64,000 nucleotides of DNA. Source: Asaia sp003994335 (GTDB lineage: Bacteria; Pseudomonadota; Alphaproteobacteria; Acetobacterales; Acetobacteraceae). This document shows, piece after piece, positions 56,659 to 64,000 of the stretch (within the stretch, counting starts at the first letter, position 1; every line of letters starts with the position of its first letter). The notes under the pieces were generated by a model. That model saw only the letters and a list, made by a program, of their open reading frames with translations, was not told the DNA's origin and did no database searches. A program made the position numbers and the translations under genes. The DNA is taken from positions 62,001 through 126,000 of the forward strand of contig NZ_JBBCOR010000005.1 of assembly GCF_037151175.1 (NCBI RefSeq), in the 5' to 3' direction.

Positions 56659-59310
56659 TCAGGCAGAGAGCGTTTTTCTGAGTGAATCGAACACGGCGTC
56701 GCTATTCGGCTGCGGCCCGCCGGCCTGGGCCATATCGGGGCGGCCACCACCGCCCTTGCCGCCCATTTCAGCCGAAGCAAGGCGCACCAGGTCAACGGCA
56801 TTGAAGCGATCATTCAGGTCCTTTGTGACCGCCACGACCACGCTGCCCTTGCCCTCAGCCGTCGAGATCAGCGCCACGACGCCGCTTCCGATCTGCTTTG
56901 TAATGGCTTCAGCCATGTTCTTGAGTTCGCGCGGCGCCACATCGCCCAGATCACGCGGAACGAAGGTCACGCCATTGATGGTCTCGCTGGCGGAATCTGC
57001 CTGACCGGTGGCGAGGCGCTTTTGAAGTTCCGAAACCTGTCGCTCGAGCGCGCGACGCTCTTCCACGAGCGCGGCGAGGCGGTCAGGCGCTTCGGCCACG
57101 GTGGCCTTCAGCAGATCGGCTATGCGACGCAGGCGTTCATCGGCTTCGATCGCGAGGCGGTCGGCCGCAACGCCGCAAACGGCTTCAATACGACGCACAC
57201 CGGCCGAGACGCCGCTTTCCGACACGATACGGAATGGCCCGATCTCGCCTGTGCGGCCCACATGCGTACCGCCGCAAAGTTCGATCGAGTAGGCGCCGCG
57301 CGTGTCATCGCCCAGCCCCATGGAGACCACACGGACCTCGTCGCCGTATTTCTCGCCGAACAACGCCATTGCGCCCTCGGCTACGGCGGTCTCGGGCGTC
57401 ATGATGCGCGTTTCGACGGCGCTGTTCTCGCGAATGCGGGCATTCACCTCGCGCTCGACCAGAGCCAGTTCCTCGGCCGTAATGGGGCGCGGCTGCGACA
57501 CGTCGAAGCGCAGGCGCTCCGGCGCGTTCAGACTGCCCTTCTGGGCGACATGATCACCCAGCTGGCGACGCAGGGCCTCATGAAGCAGGTGGGTTGCGGA
57601 GTGATGCCCGCGCACGGCCTGGCGCCTTGTATGGTCGATCTCGGCTGTGACCGAAGTGCCGGGGCATACGGTGCCTTCGAGTACGCGGCCATAATGCACC
57701 AGCAGATCGCCATTGCGCTTCTGGGTGTCAGTGATCTCGATCCGCAGATTCTCACCGACCAGCACGCCATGATCGCCCACCTGTCCACCGCTTTCGCCAT
57801 AGAAGGGGGTCTGGTTCAGCAGGATGGCGATCTCGTCGCCCGCTGTGGCGCTCTCGCTCTCGACACCGGCCTTCGCAATCAGAACGATCTCGGCATCGGC
57901 CTTTTCCGAGTTATAGCCCAGGAACTCCGAGGCGCCGAAGCGCTCCCGCGCGTCGAACCAGATGGTCTCCGCCGCAGCATCGCCTGAACCGACCCATGCC
58001 GCGCGCGCACGGGCGCGCTGCTCGGCCATGGCGGCTTCGAACCCGGTCACGTCGACCGTGCGGCCCTGTTCGCGCAGCGCATCCTGGGTCAGGTCAAGCG
58101 GGAAGCCAAACGTATCATACAGCTTGAAGGCAACGTCGCCCGGCAGGGCACCGCCCTCAGCCACACGGGCGGTCTCGTCTTCGAGCAGCGACATGCCGCG
58201 CTCAAGCAGGGCGGTGAAGCGTTCTTCCTCACCCTTCATGGTTTCGGCGATGAGCGCCTGATGCTGGACCAGTTCGGGATAGGCCGAACCCATCTGGCGG
58301 ATCAGTGCGGGGAGCAGGCGATAGAATACCGGCTCGGTCGCGCCCAGGCGCTGCAAATGGCGCATGGCACGGCGCATGATACGACGCAGCACATAGCCAC
58401 GCCCATCCTTGGACGGCATGACGCCATCGGCAATCAGGAAGGCGGTCGAGCGCAGATGATCGGCCACAACGCGATGGCTCGCCCGCAGCGCGCCATCGGG
58501 GTCGGTGCTGAGTGCATTAGCGGTCGCTTCGACCAAGCTGCGCAGCACGTCGGTGTCATAGACATCGCGCTTGCCCTGCATGACGGCGGCAAAGCGTTCG
58601 AGCCCCATACCCGTATCGATCGAGGGGCGCGGCAGCGGCGCGCGCGTGCCCGGAGGCCCTTCAAGGTACTGCATGAAGACGAGATTCCAGATCTCGACGA
58701 AGCGATCCCCGTCTTCCTCGGGCGAGCCCGGCGGGCCACCCCAGACATCGGGTCCGTGATCAAAGAAGATTTCCGAGCAGGGGCCACAAGGGCCGGTATC
58801 GCCCATGCGCCAGAAATTGTCGGAAGTCGGGATTCGAATGATCTTCTCTTCGGGCAGGCCAGCGATCTTGCGCCACAGACCGGCTGCTTCCTCATCCTCG
58901 GCATAGACCGTGGCGAGGAGCTTCTCTTTCGGCAGGCCATAGCCCTTGGTCAGGAGATTCCAGGCAAACTCGATCGCATCGGCCTTGAAATAATCGCCGA
59001 AGGAGAAATTGCCGAGCATTTCGAAAAAGGTCAGATGGCGAGCCGTGTAGCCGACATTGTCCAGATCATTATGCTTGCCACCCGCGCGCACGACCTTCTG
59101 AGCCGTGGTCGCTCGGGTATAGGGGCGGGTTTCCTGCCCTGTGAACACGTTCTTGAACGGCACCATGCCAGCATTGGTGAAGAGCAGGGTCGGGTCGTTC
59201 TGAGGCACCAGCGGTGCTGAAGGAACGATCTTGTGGCCCTGGTCTCCGAAATACTTCAGAAACGCGCTGCGCAGCTCATTTGTGGTGGTGTTGTGGATCG
59301 GTGTGGTCAT
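56659..59310 (-). CDS. alaS: Alanine--tRNA ligase
   Basis: The 883-residue class II synthetase has the full AlaS layout. The catalytic domain (residues 1-250) has LRSAFLKYFGDQGHKIVPSAPLVP, LLFTNAGMVPFKNVFTG and DTGMGLERF (motif 3). A tRNA-recognition domain follows, then the editing domain (residues 560-720) with the zinc ligands in GHHSATHLLHEALR and ELCGGTHVGRTG, and the C-terminal oligomerisation domain with AEMGGKGGGGRPDMAQAGG. It charges tRNA-Ala and clears mischarged Ser and Gly. I chose ATG at 59310 (MTTPIHNTTTNELRS) over an in-frame codon at 59376, because family proteins begin there. It is a single-gene unit. Confidence 0.97.
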   Translation of the reverse strand: MTTPIHNTTTNELRSAFLKYFGDQGHKIVPSAPLVPQNDPTLLFTNAGMVPFKNVFTGQETRPYTRATTAQKVVRAGGKHNDLDNVGYTARHLTFFEMLGNFSFGDYFKADAIEFAWNLLTKGYGLPKEKLLATVYAEDEEAAGLWRKIAGLPEEKIIRIPTSDNFWRMGDTGPCGPCSEIFFDHGPDVWGGPPGSPEEDGDRFVEIWNLVFMQYLEGPPGTRAPLPRPSIDTGMGLERFAAVMQGKRDVYDTDVLRSLVEATANALSTDPDGALRASHRVVADHLRSTAFLIADGVMPSKDGRGYVLRRIMRRAMRHLQRLGATEPVFYRLLPALIRQMGSAYPELVQHQALIAETMKGEEERFTALLERGMSLLEDETARVAEGGALPGDVAFKLYDTFGFPLDLTQDALREQGRTVDVTGFEAAMAEQRARARAAWVGSGDAAAETIWFDARERFGASEFLGYNSEKADAEIVLIAKAGVESESATAGDEIAILLNQTPFYGESGGQVGDHGVLVGENLRIEITDTQKRNGDLLVHYGRVLEGTVCPGTSVTAEIDHTRRQAVRGHHSATHLLHEALRRQLGDHVAQKGSLNAPERLRFDVSQPRPITAEELALVEREVNARIRENSAVETRIMTPETAVAEGAMALFGEKYGDEVRVVSMGLGDDTRGAYSIELCGGTHVGRTGEIGPFRIVSESGVSAGVRRIEAVCGVAADRLAIEADERLRRIADLLKATVAEAPDRLAALVEERRALERQVSELQKRLATGQADSASETINGVTFVPRDLGDVAPRELKNMAEAITKQIGSGVVALISTAEGKGSVVVAVTKDLNDRFNAVDLVRLASAEMGGKGGGGRPDMAQAGGPQPNSDAVFDSLRKTLSA

Positions 59311-59400
59311 GGCGCGAGCAGAAAATCCCGATTGCGGCGTGAAGATGGCATCTCCACTAGAGCAAAGAGACCGCAAAGGAAATGTTTTGCGCGTGGGCTC

Positions 59401-59907
59401 TCAGGATTCCAGATCGCGATCGACCGGATCGACATTCAGATCCACGGCCATCTGGGCCAGTTCCATGGGCGTTTCAGGTACTTTGGCGCGGAAGACAAGC
59501 TTGCGTGACAGATTGAAATTGGCCATCAGCCCCATCAATGACCCGGCGGCCAGCGGCAAGGCCACATGGCGTGAGCAGAATGGAATGGTGAAGCATAGCG
59601 CATAGACCGTGCCGCGATTGAGCAGGAACCCGAAGCTGTTGGCCGCAAGGAAGCGCAGCCATTGCAGGATGGGATGATCGCGATGGGCGACACTGCGAAA
59701 GGTCCAGATCTGGTTGAGCAGCCAGTTGAGGCTGGCGACCAGGAAATAGGACAGCAATGTTGCAGCCGTCAGGCCGAGTTCGGGGCGCAGCAGCGTGACG
59801 ATCAGGATGTCCCAGACCAGCCCCAAGGCCCCGATGATCCCGAAACGCAGGAACTGCGTGATGAGCTGTCTTGGCGCCCGGGGGTAGAAGAGGCGTTTCT
59901 TCAGCAA
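59401..59907 (-). CDS. GtrA-family membrane protein
   Basis: The 168-residue protein has four transmembrane helices and the GtrA signature: FLRFGIIGALGLVWDILIVTLL, LLSYFLVASLNWLLNQIWTFRS (the NF/N-x-W-TF motif) and LMANFNLSRKLVFRA. GtrA-type proteins are thought to flip polyprenyl-linked sugars in O-antigen or lipid modification. No ATG exists at a sensible position; I chose the TTG at 59907, which has GAAAGG about 9 bases upstream and gives normal family length. The frame is open to 60084, but that stretch reads like non-coding sequence. No glycosyltransferase gene is adjacent. Confidence 0.75.
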   Translation of the reverse strand: MLKKRLFYPRAPRQLITQFLRFGIIGALGLVWDILIVTLLRPELGLTAATLLSYFLVASLNWLLNQIWTFRSVAHRDHPILQWLRFLAANSFGFLLNRGTVYALCFTIPFCSRHVALPLAAGSLMGLMANFNLSRKLVFRAKVPETPMELAQMAVDLNVDPVDRDLES

Positions 59908-60114
59908 GGGGCAGGGCCTTTCGCAATCACCGGTAGATGGCGACAAGCTGGTAAGACGATCGCGTAACGGATGCAAGGCTCGGTAGAACGCGATCCCGGT
60001 CAGATCGTGCCAATGAGGGGAGCGCCTAGGTTCGATTGCCCGGGGGATATCCCGGGGTGGCGCCGCCAGCGGTATCCTGCACACTCAGCTCTCCCTCGGA
60101 AAAGGAGAGCCGAT

Positions 60115-60784
60115 ATGAATGCTGCATCTGCCCTGGTTACAGGGGGGGACCGCGGTATGGGCGCGGCCATCTGCAAGCGTCTGGCGCAGGATGGGTTCGA
60201 TGTCGCTTTGACCCATGCGCATAATGAAGCCCGTGCCCTCATGACGAAGGCGGCCAACGAAGCACTGGGGCGACGTGCGCTTGTGATACGGACGGATCGA
60301 CACTTTGGTGTGCAATGCAGGGGGCTATCCCTATGGTCTGATTGACAGCATGAGCGATGGTGAGGTCGAGTCCACGCTCTCTCAACCTGCGCGGGGCCAT
60401 GATCGAGACAGCTGCCGCGCTGCCCCATATGCGCAAGGGGGGAGCCTTATTTATATGGGATGGCTTTCGGTGAGCGCATGCCGCTGCCAGGTGTGTCGGT
60501 CTACGCCGCGACCAAGGCGGCGCTGGTCGGGTTCTTGCGAGGCGTTGTGCGTGATGTCGGTCCGCGCGGCATTACGGCCAACGAACGCGGTCCAGCCCGG
60601 CCCGATCGATACCGAATGGAACCAGGCGGACGGGGCCCATGCTGAAACGCTTGCAAGCTTTGTCGCCAGTGGTGCCTTTGGCGAGACAGGGCATATCGCT
60701 GCGGCTGTGTCCTACCTTGCGGGCCCGGCAGCCAGCTATGTGAACGGAACGACGCTCACCGTCGGTGGCGGGTTATGCGCGTGA
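60115..60784 (+). pseudogene. Short-chain dehydrogenase with multiple frameshifts
   Basis: A good start (AAAGGAGA then ATG at 60115) opens a Rossmann enzyme: SALVTGGDRGMGAAICKRLAQ, the TGxxxGxG site. The frame then breaks five times. About 20 residues are missing around 60296; two bases are lost near 60383; a base is lost or gained in the G6 run at 60437-60442; the frame shifts again near 60460-60470; and AACG is duplicated at 60580-60587. Read across frames, NAGGYPYG, the catalytic YAATK and the C-terminal SYVNGTTLTVGGG can be recovered. It resembles 3-oxoacyl-ACP reductase-type SDRs. It converges on and overlaps the end of the PnuC-type gene. Confidence 0.88.
60580..60587 (+). repeat. AACG tandem duplication causing a frameshift
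   Basis: AACG at 60580-60583 is repeated at 60584-60587. Removing one copy restores the frame from ITAN into AVQPGPIDTEWN, the expected substrate-loop sequence of the SDR. It is one of the clearest lesions in the pseudogene. Confidence 0.85.
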
Positions 60785-61336
60785 CAGCCGGGCCCTGCGC
60801 CAGCTGAACCAGCCCCAGATTGCAAGCCCTGTGAGTCCTGCATAGAGCCCCGCACTGAGCCAGAGACTACGCTCGATGAACAGGGCCACATAGGCGCAGT
60901 CGACGGCGATCCAGAGGGGCCAGCAGGCAATGAAGCGGCGTGCTGTCCAGATCTGGCCAATCACACTGAACACGCTCAGCGCTGCATCGGTCATCGGAGC
61001 AGCGTCGCTCGTCCAATGCCGGAGCGCGACGCCCAGGACCGTGCTGGCCGCGACACCCAGAGCAAGATCTCGTGCCAGGATGGCGCGACCGATAGGCCTG
61101 ACGGCAATGCCCGCCTCCCTGCGCGCCACGCGATACCAGTCGTACCAGCCTTTCAGGAGAAACAGGCAAAAGACGATCTGCAGCGCGGAATCCGCGTAGA
61201 GCCGGGCTCTTGCGAAGACGACCAGATAGAGAAGTGAGGCGAGCAGGGAGCAGGGCCAGCCGAGCACGCGTCGCTGCGCTGTAAGGGCAATGCCCATCAT
61301 GGTCACGATAACGGCCAGAGCTTCGATCGGGGACAT
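60773..61336 (-). CDS. PnuC-family vitamin-precursor transporter (nicotinamide riboside or thiamine type)
   Basis: The 187-residue inner-membrane protein has seven hydrophobic helices and the PnuC signature: GWPCSLLASLLYLVVFARARLYADSALQIVFCLFLLKGWYDW and the C-terminal WIAVDCAYVALFIERSLWLSAGLYAGL. PnuC proteins are facilitators trapped by phosphorylation of their substrate: nicotinamide riboside for PnuC, thiamine for PnuT. Which one applies here is not decided by the sequence I can read. The ATG at 61336 shares bases with the stop of the upstream kinase gene (TGATG), so translation is coupled. A GTG one codon earlier is possible. It overlaps the convergent pseudogene. Confidence 0.85.
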   Translation of the reverse strand: MSPIEALAVIVTMMGIALTAQRRVLGWPCSLLASLLYLVVFARARLYADSALQIVFCLFLLKGWYDWYRVARREAGIAVRPIGRAILARDLALGVAASTVLGVALRHWTSDAAPMTDAALSVFSVIGQIWTARRFIACWPLWIAVDCAYVALFIERSLWLSAGLYAGLTGLAIWGWFSWRRARLSRA

Positions 61337-62562
61337 CACCGTGCGTTGCCCAGACTGTCCGGGGACGCGACGAGATCCAGCAATTTCTGCCCATTCTTTG
61401 TGCTGAACCAGCGCGCATGGGCCACGAGATAAGTGTCATGGGTGACGCGCGCGAGTGCAGGTTGCTCGACAAGACAGGTGTAATACCAGATCTCCGAACA
61501 AGCGAAGGAAACGTGGGCGAGGGGAAGAAATGCGGCGATGCCCGCCCTATCCTGCGCAGTGAGCGGCCATTCTTCATGATAGCCGCGCAGGAAAGCGCGC
61601 ACTTGTTTCCAGCCGACCGAATAATCCGGCGCGGTGTCTGGTGTTGCGTGCGGCGTGAGCCATCCGATCATGCTGCGCTCCAGGGCAACGGCGAGGTCGA
61701 AACCCCGCGTCGTCAGATCGGCCATGCTGAAATCGAACGGTACGCCTGCGGAGTAAGACGCTTCATCGCTCTGCGCAGCGCTGCTTTGCGGCGCAGGGCG
61801 CTCATGCCAGATGAGGTTGGAGCCGTGCCAGTCGCCATGACCCCACCGTAGGACCGGCGCCACAAGAAGGGGGGCTGCACGTTCGAAATGGGGCGTCAAC
61901 GCAGCAATCAAGGCGTGATCTCCCCCCAGATCCGTCAAAGCCTGTTCTAGGTCAGGCATCGATGCGATCCATGCCTGCAGCCCTGACGCCGGGCCTTGCG
62001 GGCCACAGAGCGGGGTGAGTGCAGAGACGAGGGAGCGCTGGGCACGAGACGGCGCGGAGTATCCCTCTGCTGCACGATGAAAACGCGCCAGTGCATTTCC
62101 GGCCTCGAATGCCTGATCAGCAGTGAGATATGACTCCCATGACATGCGATCGCGATAAAGATCCTGTCCGTCCAGCGCCGGGAAACACTCATAGCACCAG
62201 ATCGCACCATCTCTGCCTTGCGATGAGTACGTGGTGTCGCCCGAGGACGTGGCACGAGGCAGGGCCACCGCCAGACCATGCCGGGCCAGATGGGCGATGA
62301 AGTCGTGTTCCTGACGCAAGGCGGCCGCATCACGCAGGGCGCGATGATGACGCTTGAGAAACCAGATGGCGCCAGACCCGTCCCGCAGGCGCGAAACGGC
62401 GGAAAACGGGCGCGCGCTGTGCCACTCAATGGCCTCTTCGCAGGTGAGGCCGAAGGCGCCCAGAGCCTCCTGTGCCTCGTTTTTCGTAATCAGGGGCCAG
62501 TCACGCTTGGCCTCCTTGCCCCAGAGGCCGAACTGACCGGGGGCCTCGGGCGTGCCGGTCAT
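61336..62562 (-). CDS. APH/choline-kinase-fold phosphotransferase
   Basis: The 408-residue protein has the aminoglycoside-phosphotransferase/choline-kinase fold: WFLKRHHRALRDAAALRQEHDFIAHL (ATP lysine and helix C), IWCYECFPALDGQDLY, the catalytic loop RWGHGDWHGSNLIWH (HGDxHxxN) and FDFSMADLTTRGFDLAVAL for metal binding. The fold includes thiamine kinase (ThiK), choline kinase and antibiotic kinases. Lying between a TonB receptor and a PnuC-type transporter, it most likely phosphorylates the incoming vitamin and traps it in the cell. Starts and stops on both sides overlap (TGATG), which argues for one functional unit. Drug resistance is a less likely alternative. Confidence 0.8.
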   Translation of the reverse strand: MTGTPEAPGQFGLWGKEAKRDWPLITKNEAQEALGAFGLTCEEAIEWHSARPFSAVSRLRDGSGAIWFLKRHHRALRDAAALRQEHDFIAHLARHGLAVALPRATSSGDTTYSSQGRDGAIWCYECFPALDGQDLYRDRMSWESYLTADQAFEAGNALARFHRAAEGYSAPSRAQRSLVSALTPLCGPQGPASGLQAWIASMPDLEQALTDLGGDHALIAALTPHFERAAPLLVAPVLRWGHGDWHGSNLIWHERPAPQSSAAQSDEASYSAGVPFDFSMADLTTRGFDLAVALERSMIGWLTPHATPDTAPDYSVGWKQVRAFLRGYHEEWPLTAQDRAGIAAFLPLAHVSFACSEIWYYTCLVEQPALARVTHDTYLVAHARWFSTKNGQKLLDLVASPDSLGNAR

Positions 62563-64000
62563 CAAAAGCCGGCTGTTGCTGTCGCGAGGGCAGAAAAGCC
62601 ACCGCCGATATAGTAATCCGGTGCGCTTCCCGCGATGGTTGTTCCATAACGCCCGAGAGTATCCCGTGCGTTGAGCGTGGGGTCGGCAACGCCCGAAAGA
62701 TAGTGCTCATTGGTGATGTTGATGAAGTTCAGACGGATCGACGGGGCCTTCAGGCGCTTTGCATCAGCAAAACGATAACCGAGCGTCAGATTACCTGTCG
62801 TATGATCGCTGATACGCTCGTCATTGGTGAAGGTGGCGTATTGCCTGCCGGTGTACTGAATGGCGGCAAACCCGAAAACATGTCCGTCATCATAGGTGAG
62901 ACCCGCCGAGGCCTGTAGCCGGGGGCTGCGCACCGCGGTTTTGCCAGCAGTGGGCAACAGATCTCCGTTGCTCGCGATGTTGTTGTCGATCGTGGCGTGC
63001 AGATACTCGCCGGAAACATAGGGCGCCCAGTGATGCCAGGGCCGAAGACCAATCTCGACATCCAGACCACGGGAGGTCTGGCCCCCCGCATTCATGGTCG
63101 AGGATACCGGGGTGTTGTTGATCAAGACCTGCGTCTGGATCTGCCTATTGGTAAAGTTATAGTTGAAGAAGGTCAGGCTCCCTGTCACGAGCGGCCCGCT
63201 ATATCGATATCCCAGCTCTTCGGAGATGGAATATTCGTTGCGCAGATCTCCCGAGCCAGTAGTGCCAGTCGCGCCACTCGTCGGATCGTAGTTATTGTAG
63301 AGCGCCGTGAAGGCGGGAGCTCTGAAATTGGTTGTCGTATTCACGAAGATCTGGTGGCGTGCGGTGATCTGGTAGCGCAGGCCAAACCGGGGGAGCGGTA
63401 CGGCGCTATTGCTGCCCACGTGATATTGCGGGCCCGGTACAGCATTCGTTCCAACGCGGCTGACCATCACCTCCTTGAAACCGGCCTCGATCAGGAGCCG
63501 GTCTGAAAGCAGGTGCATCCGGTCGCCAATATACAGGGCATTGGTCATGCTGATCGTGTGATTATCGCCAGCAACATAGATGCCGCCATCCGACAGCCTG
63601 ACGAAATTGCGGGTACCACTCCCCCAGATATTCGGAGACCCGCCATTTGCAGAGACGGGCGAGAAAGACTGGACTTCGTGATCGTCGCCGTAATCGAACC
63701 AGTATCCGAGCACGGTCTCGTTCCAGCCCTGCTTCCACGCGATTTCGGAAGTGAATCCTGAGCGGTAGCTGCGCTGGGTGTAATTGGCGCGTACGATTGC
63801 CTGATCGTCTTGGGCGCTCGGTAACGACAGGACATCGCCCAGGGCCTGTGTGCCCGTGTAGAGCCCACTCAGGGGAAGGGTGGAACCGCCAGGGACGTTT
63901 CCATAGGCGCCCTGGGCATAGGGCGTGGCATTGAAGGTCAGGTGATCCGTCAGTGCGAGCGAGACGGGAGCACCCATATACAGGGTCCGCTCCGGCGCGC
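62562..64000 (-). CDS. TonB-dependent outer-membrane receptor, C-terminal part (partial)
   Basis: The frame is open through the right window edge; the last 479 codons are visible. The sequence is a TonB-dependent receptor barrel: repeated amphipathic strands, NTTTNFRAPAFTALYNNYDP, NEYSISEELGYRYSGPLVTGSLTFFNYNFTNRQIQ, SRGLDVEIGLRPW, IRLNFINITNEHYLSG near the end and the terminal Phe (TAGF). The plug domain and TonB box lie outside. It would import a large or scarce ligand with TonB energy. Its stop overlaps the kinase start (TGATG), making it the first gene of the receptor-kinase-PnuC operon. Substrate is probably a vitamin or its complex. Confidence 0.9.
   Translation of the reverse strand, partial: APERTLYMGAPVSLALTDHLTFNATPYAQGAYGNVPGGSTLPLSGLYTGTQALGDVLSLPSAQDDQAIVRANYTQRSYRSGFTSEIAWKQGWNETVLGYWFDYGDDHEVQSFSPVSANGGSPNIWGSGTRNFVRLSDGGIYVAGDNHTISMTNALYIGDRMHLLSDRLLIEAGFKEVMVSRVGTNAVPGPQYHVGSNSAVPLPRFGLRYQITARHQIFVNTTTNFRAPAFTALYNNYDPTSGATGTTGSGDLRNEYSISEELGYRYSGPLVTGSLTFFNYNFTNRQIQTQVLINNTPVSSTMNAGGQTSRGLDVEIGLRPWHHWAPYVSGEYLHATIDNNIASNGDLLPTAGKTAVRSPRLQASAGLTYDDGHVFGFAAIQYTGRQYATFTNDERISDHTTGNLTLGYRFADAKRLKAPSIRLNFINITNEHYLSGVADPTLNARDTLGRYGTTIAGSAPDYYIGGGFSALATATAGF

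Noticed and set aside
60305..60784. A separate intact 159-residue protein at the end of the SDR region
   Set aside because: It has SDR sequence only in its first 25 and last 60 residues; the middle is out-of-frame translation of the same gene, so it belongs to the pseudogene.
1..64000. tRNA genes, CRISPR arrays, insertion sequences or prophage genes
   Set aside because: I looked for T-loop motifs, regularly spaced repeats, transposase and phage signatures and found none I could support by eye.

Overview
The window looks like a chromosomal stretch of an acetic acid bacterium (Alphaproteobacteria, Acetobacteraceae). I base this on the high GC content, the GC-rich third codon positions, the alphaproteobacterial gene orders (tpiA-secG-pyrG-kdsA-eno-ftsB; ppiD-trpEGDC; pdhA-pdhB-pdhC-lpd-lipA with a lipoyl domain on E1 beta), a GTTC-N7-GTTC LexA box in front of lexA, and DUF2849/cysI/DUF934 sulfite-reductase genes. 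An Asaia, Kozakia or Acetobacter relative is possible, but I cannot fix the genus. I saw no tRNA, rRNA, CRISPR array, phage or insertion sequence. It is mostly core genome with a few accessory islands.

Region by region: 1-9.5 kb holds the end of an RNA m5C methyltransferase, a CPA1-type antiporter, a YkuD-type transpeptidase, an orphan OmpR-family regulator, xth, an M19 dipeptidase, uvrC, pgsA and a lipoprotein. 9.5-13.8 kb holds a DMT exporter divergent from a MocR regulator, then lexA, rpmG and ftsB. 13.8-20 kb is the reverse-strand eno / OsmC-kdsA-pyrG / secG / tpiA block. 20-26 kb is ppiD-trpE-trpG-trpD-trpC with overlapping starts. 26-33 kb is the pyruvate dehydrogenase operon, running into lipA and a COQ10-like gene, then a His/Met-rich secreted peptide. 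33.6-37.1 kb is cydDC.

37-45.5 kb holds an OmpA-like lipoprotein, recQ, a PCuAC-like protein divergent from nrdR-nusB-thiL, a GNAT-fold protein divergent from a short-chain dehydrogenase, and glucokinase. 45.7-48.8 kb pairs a DctA transporter with an alginate_exp-type outer-membrane porin. 48.9-52 kb is a sulfite reductase operon divergent from a flavin reductase. 52-55 kb is an aldo/keto reductase - Nudix - methylthioribose kinase operon. 55-60 kb holds a secreted phosphodiesterase-fold protein, a beta carbonic anhydrase, alaS and a GtrA protein. The last 4 kb has a wrecked short-chain dehydrogenase and a reverse-strand TonB receptor - APH-like kinase - PnuC-type transporter operon, cut by the window edge.

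Functionally, the core part links glycolysis (glk, tpiA, eno), pyruvate oxidation (pdh, lpd, lipA), quinol oxidase assembly (cydDC), tryptophan synthesis, Kdo/CTP supply for LPS, and DNA repair (uvrC, xth, recQ, lexA). No single certain novel system is visible. The most promising unexplained units are the TonB/kinase/PnuC vitamin-uptake module, the GNAT/SDR pair (possible sphingolipid synthesis), the AKR-Nudix-MtnK operon, a PCuAC homologue that has lost its copper-ligand methionines, and a His/Met-rich secreted peptide beside cydDC. Start codons were chosen by eye from Shine-Dalgarno sequences and family lengths, and all homology statements rest on motif recognition, not on searches.
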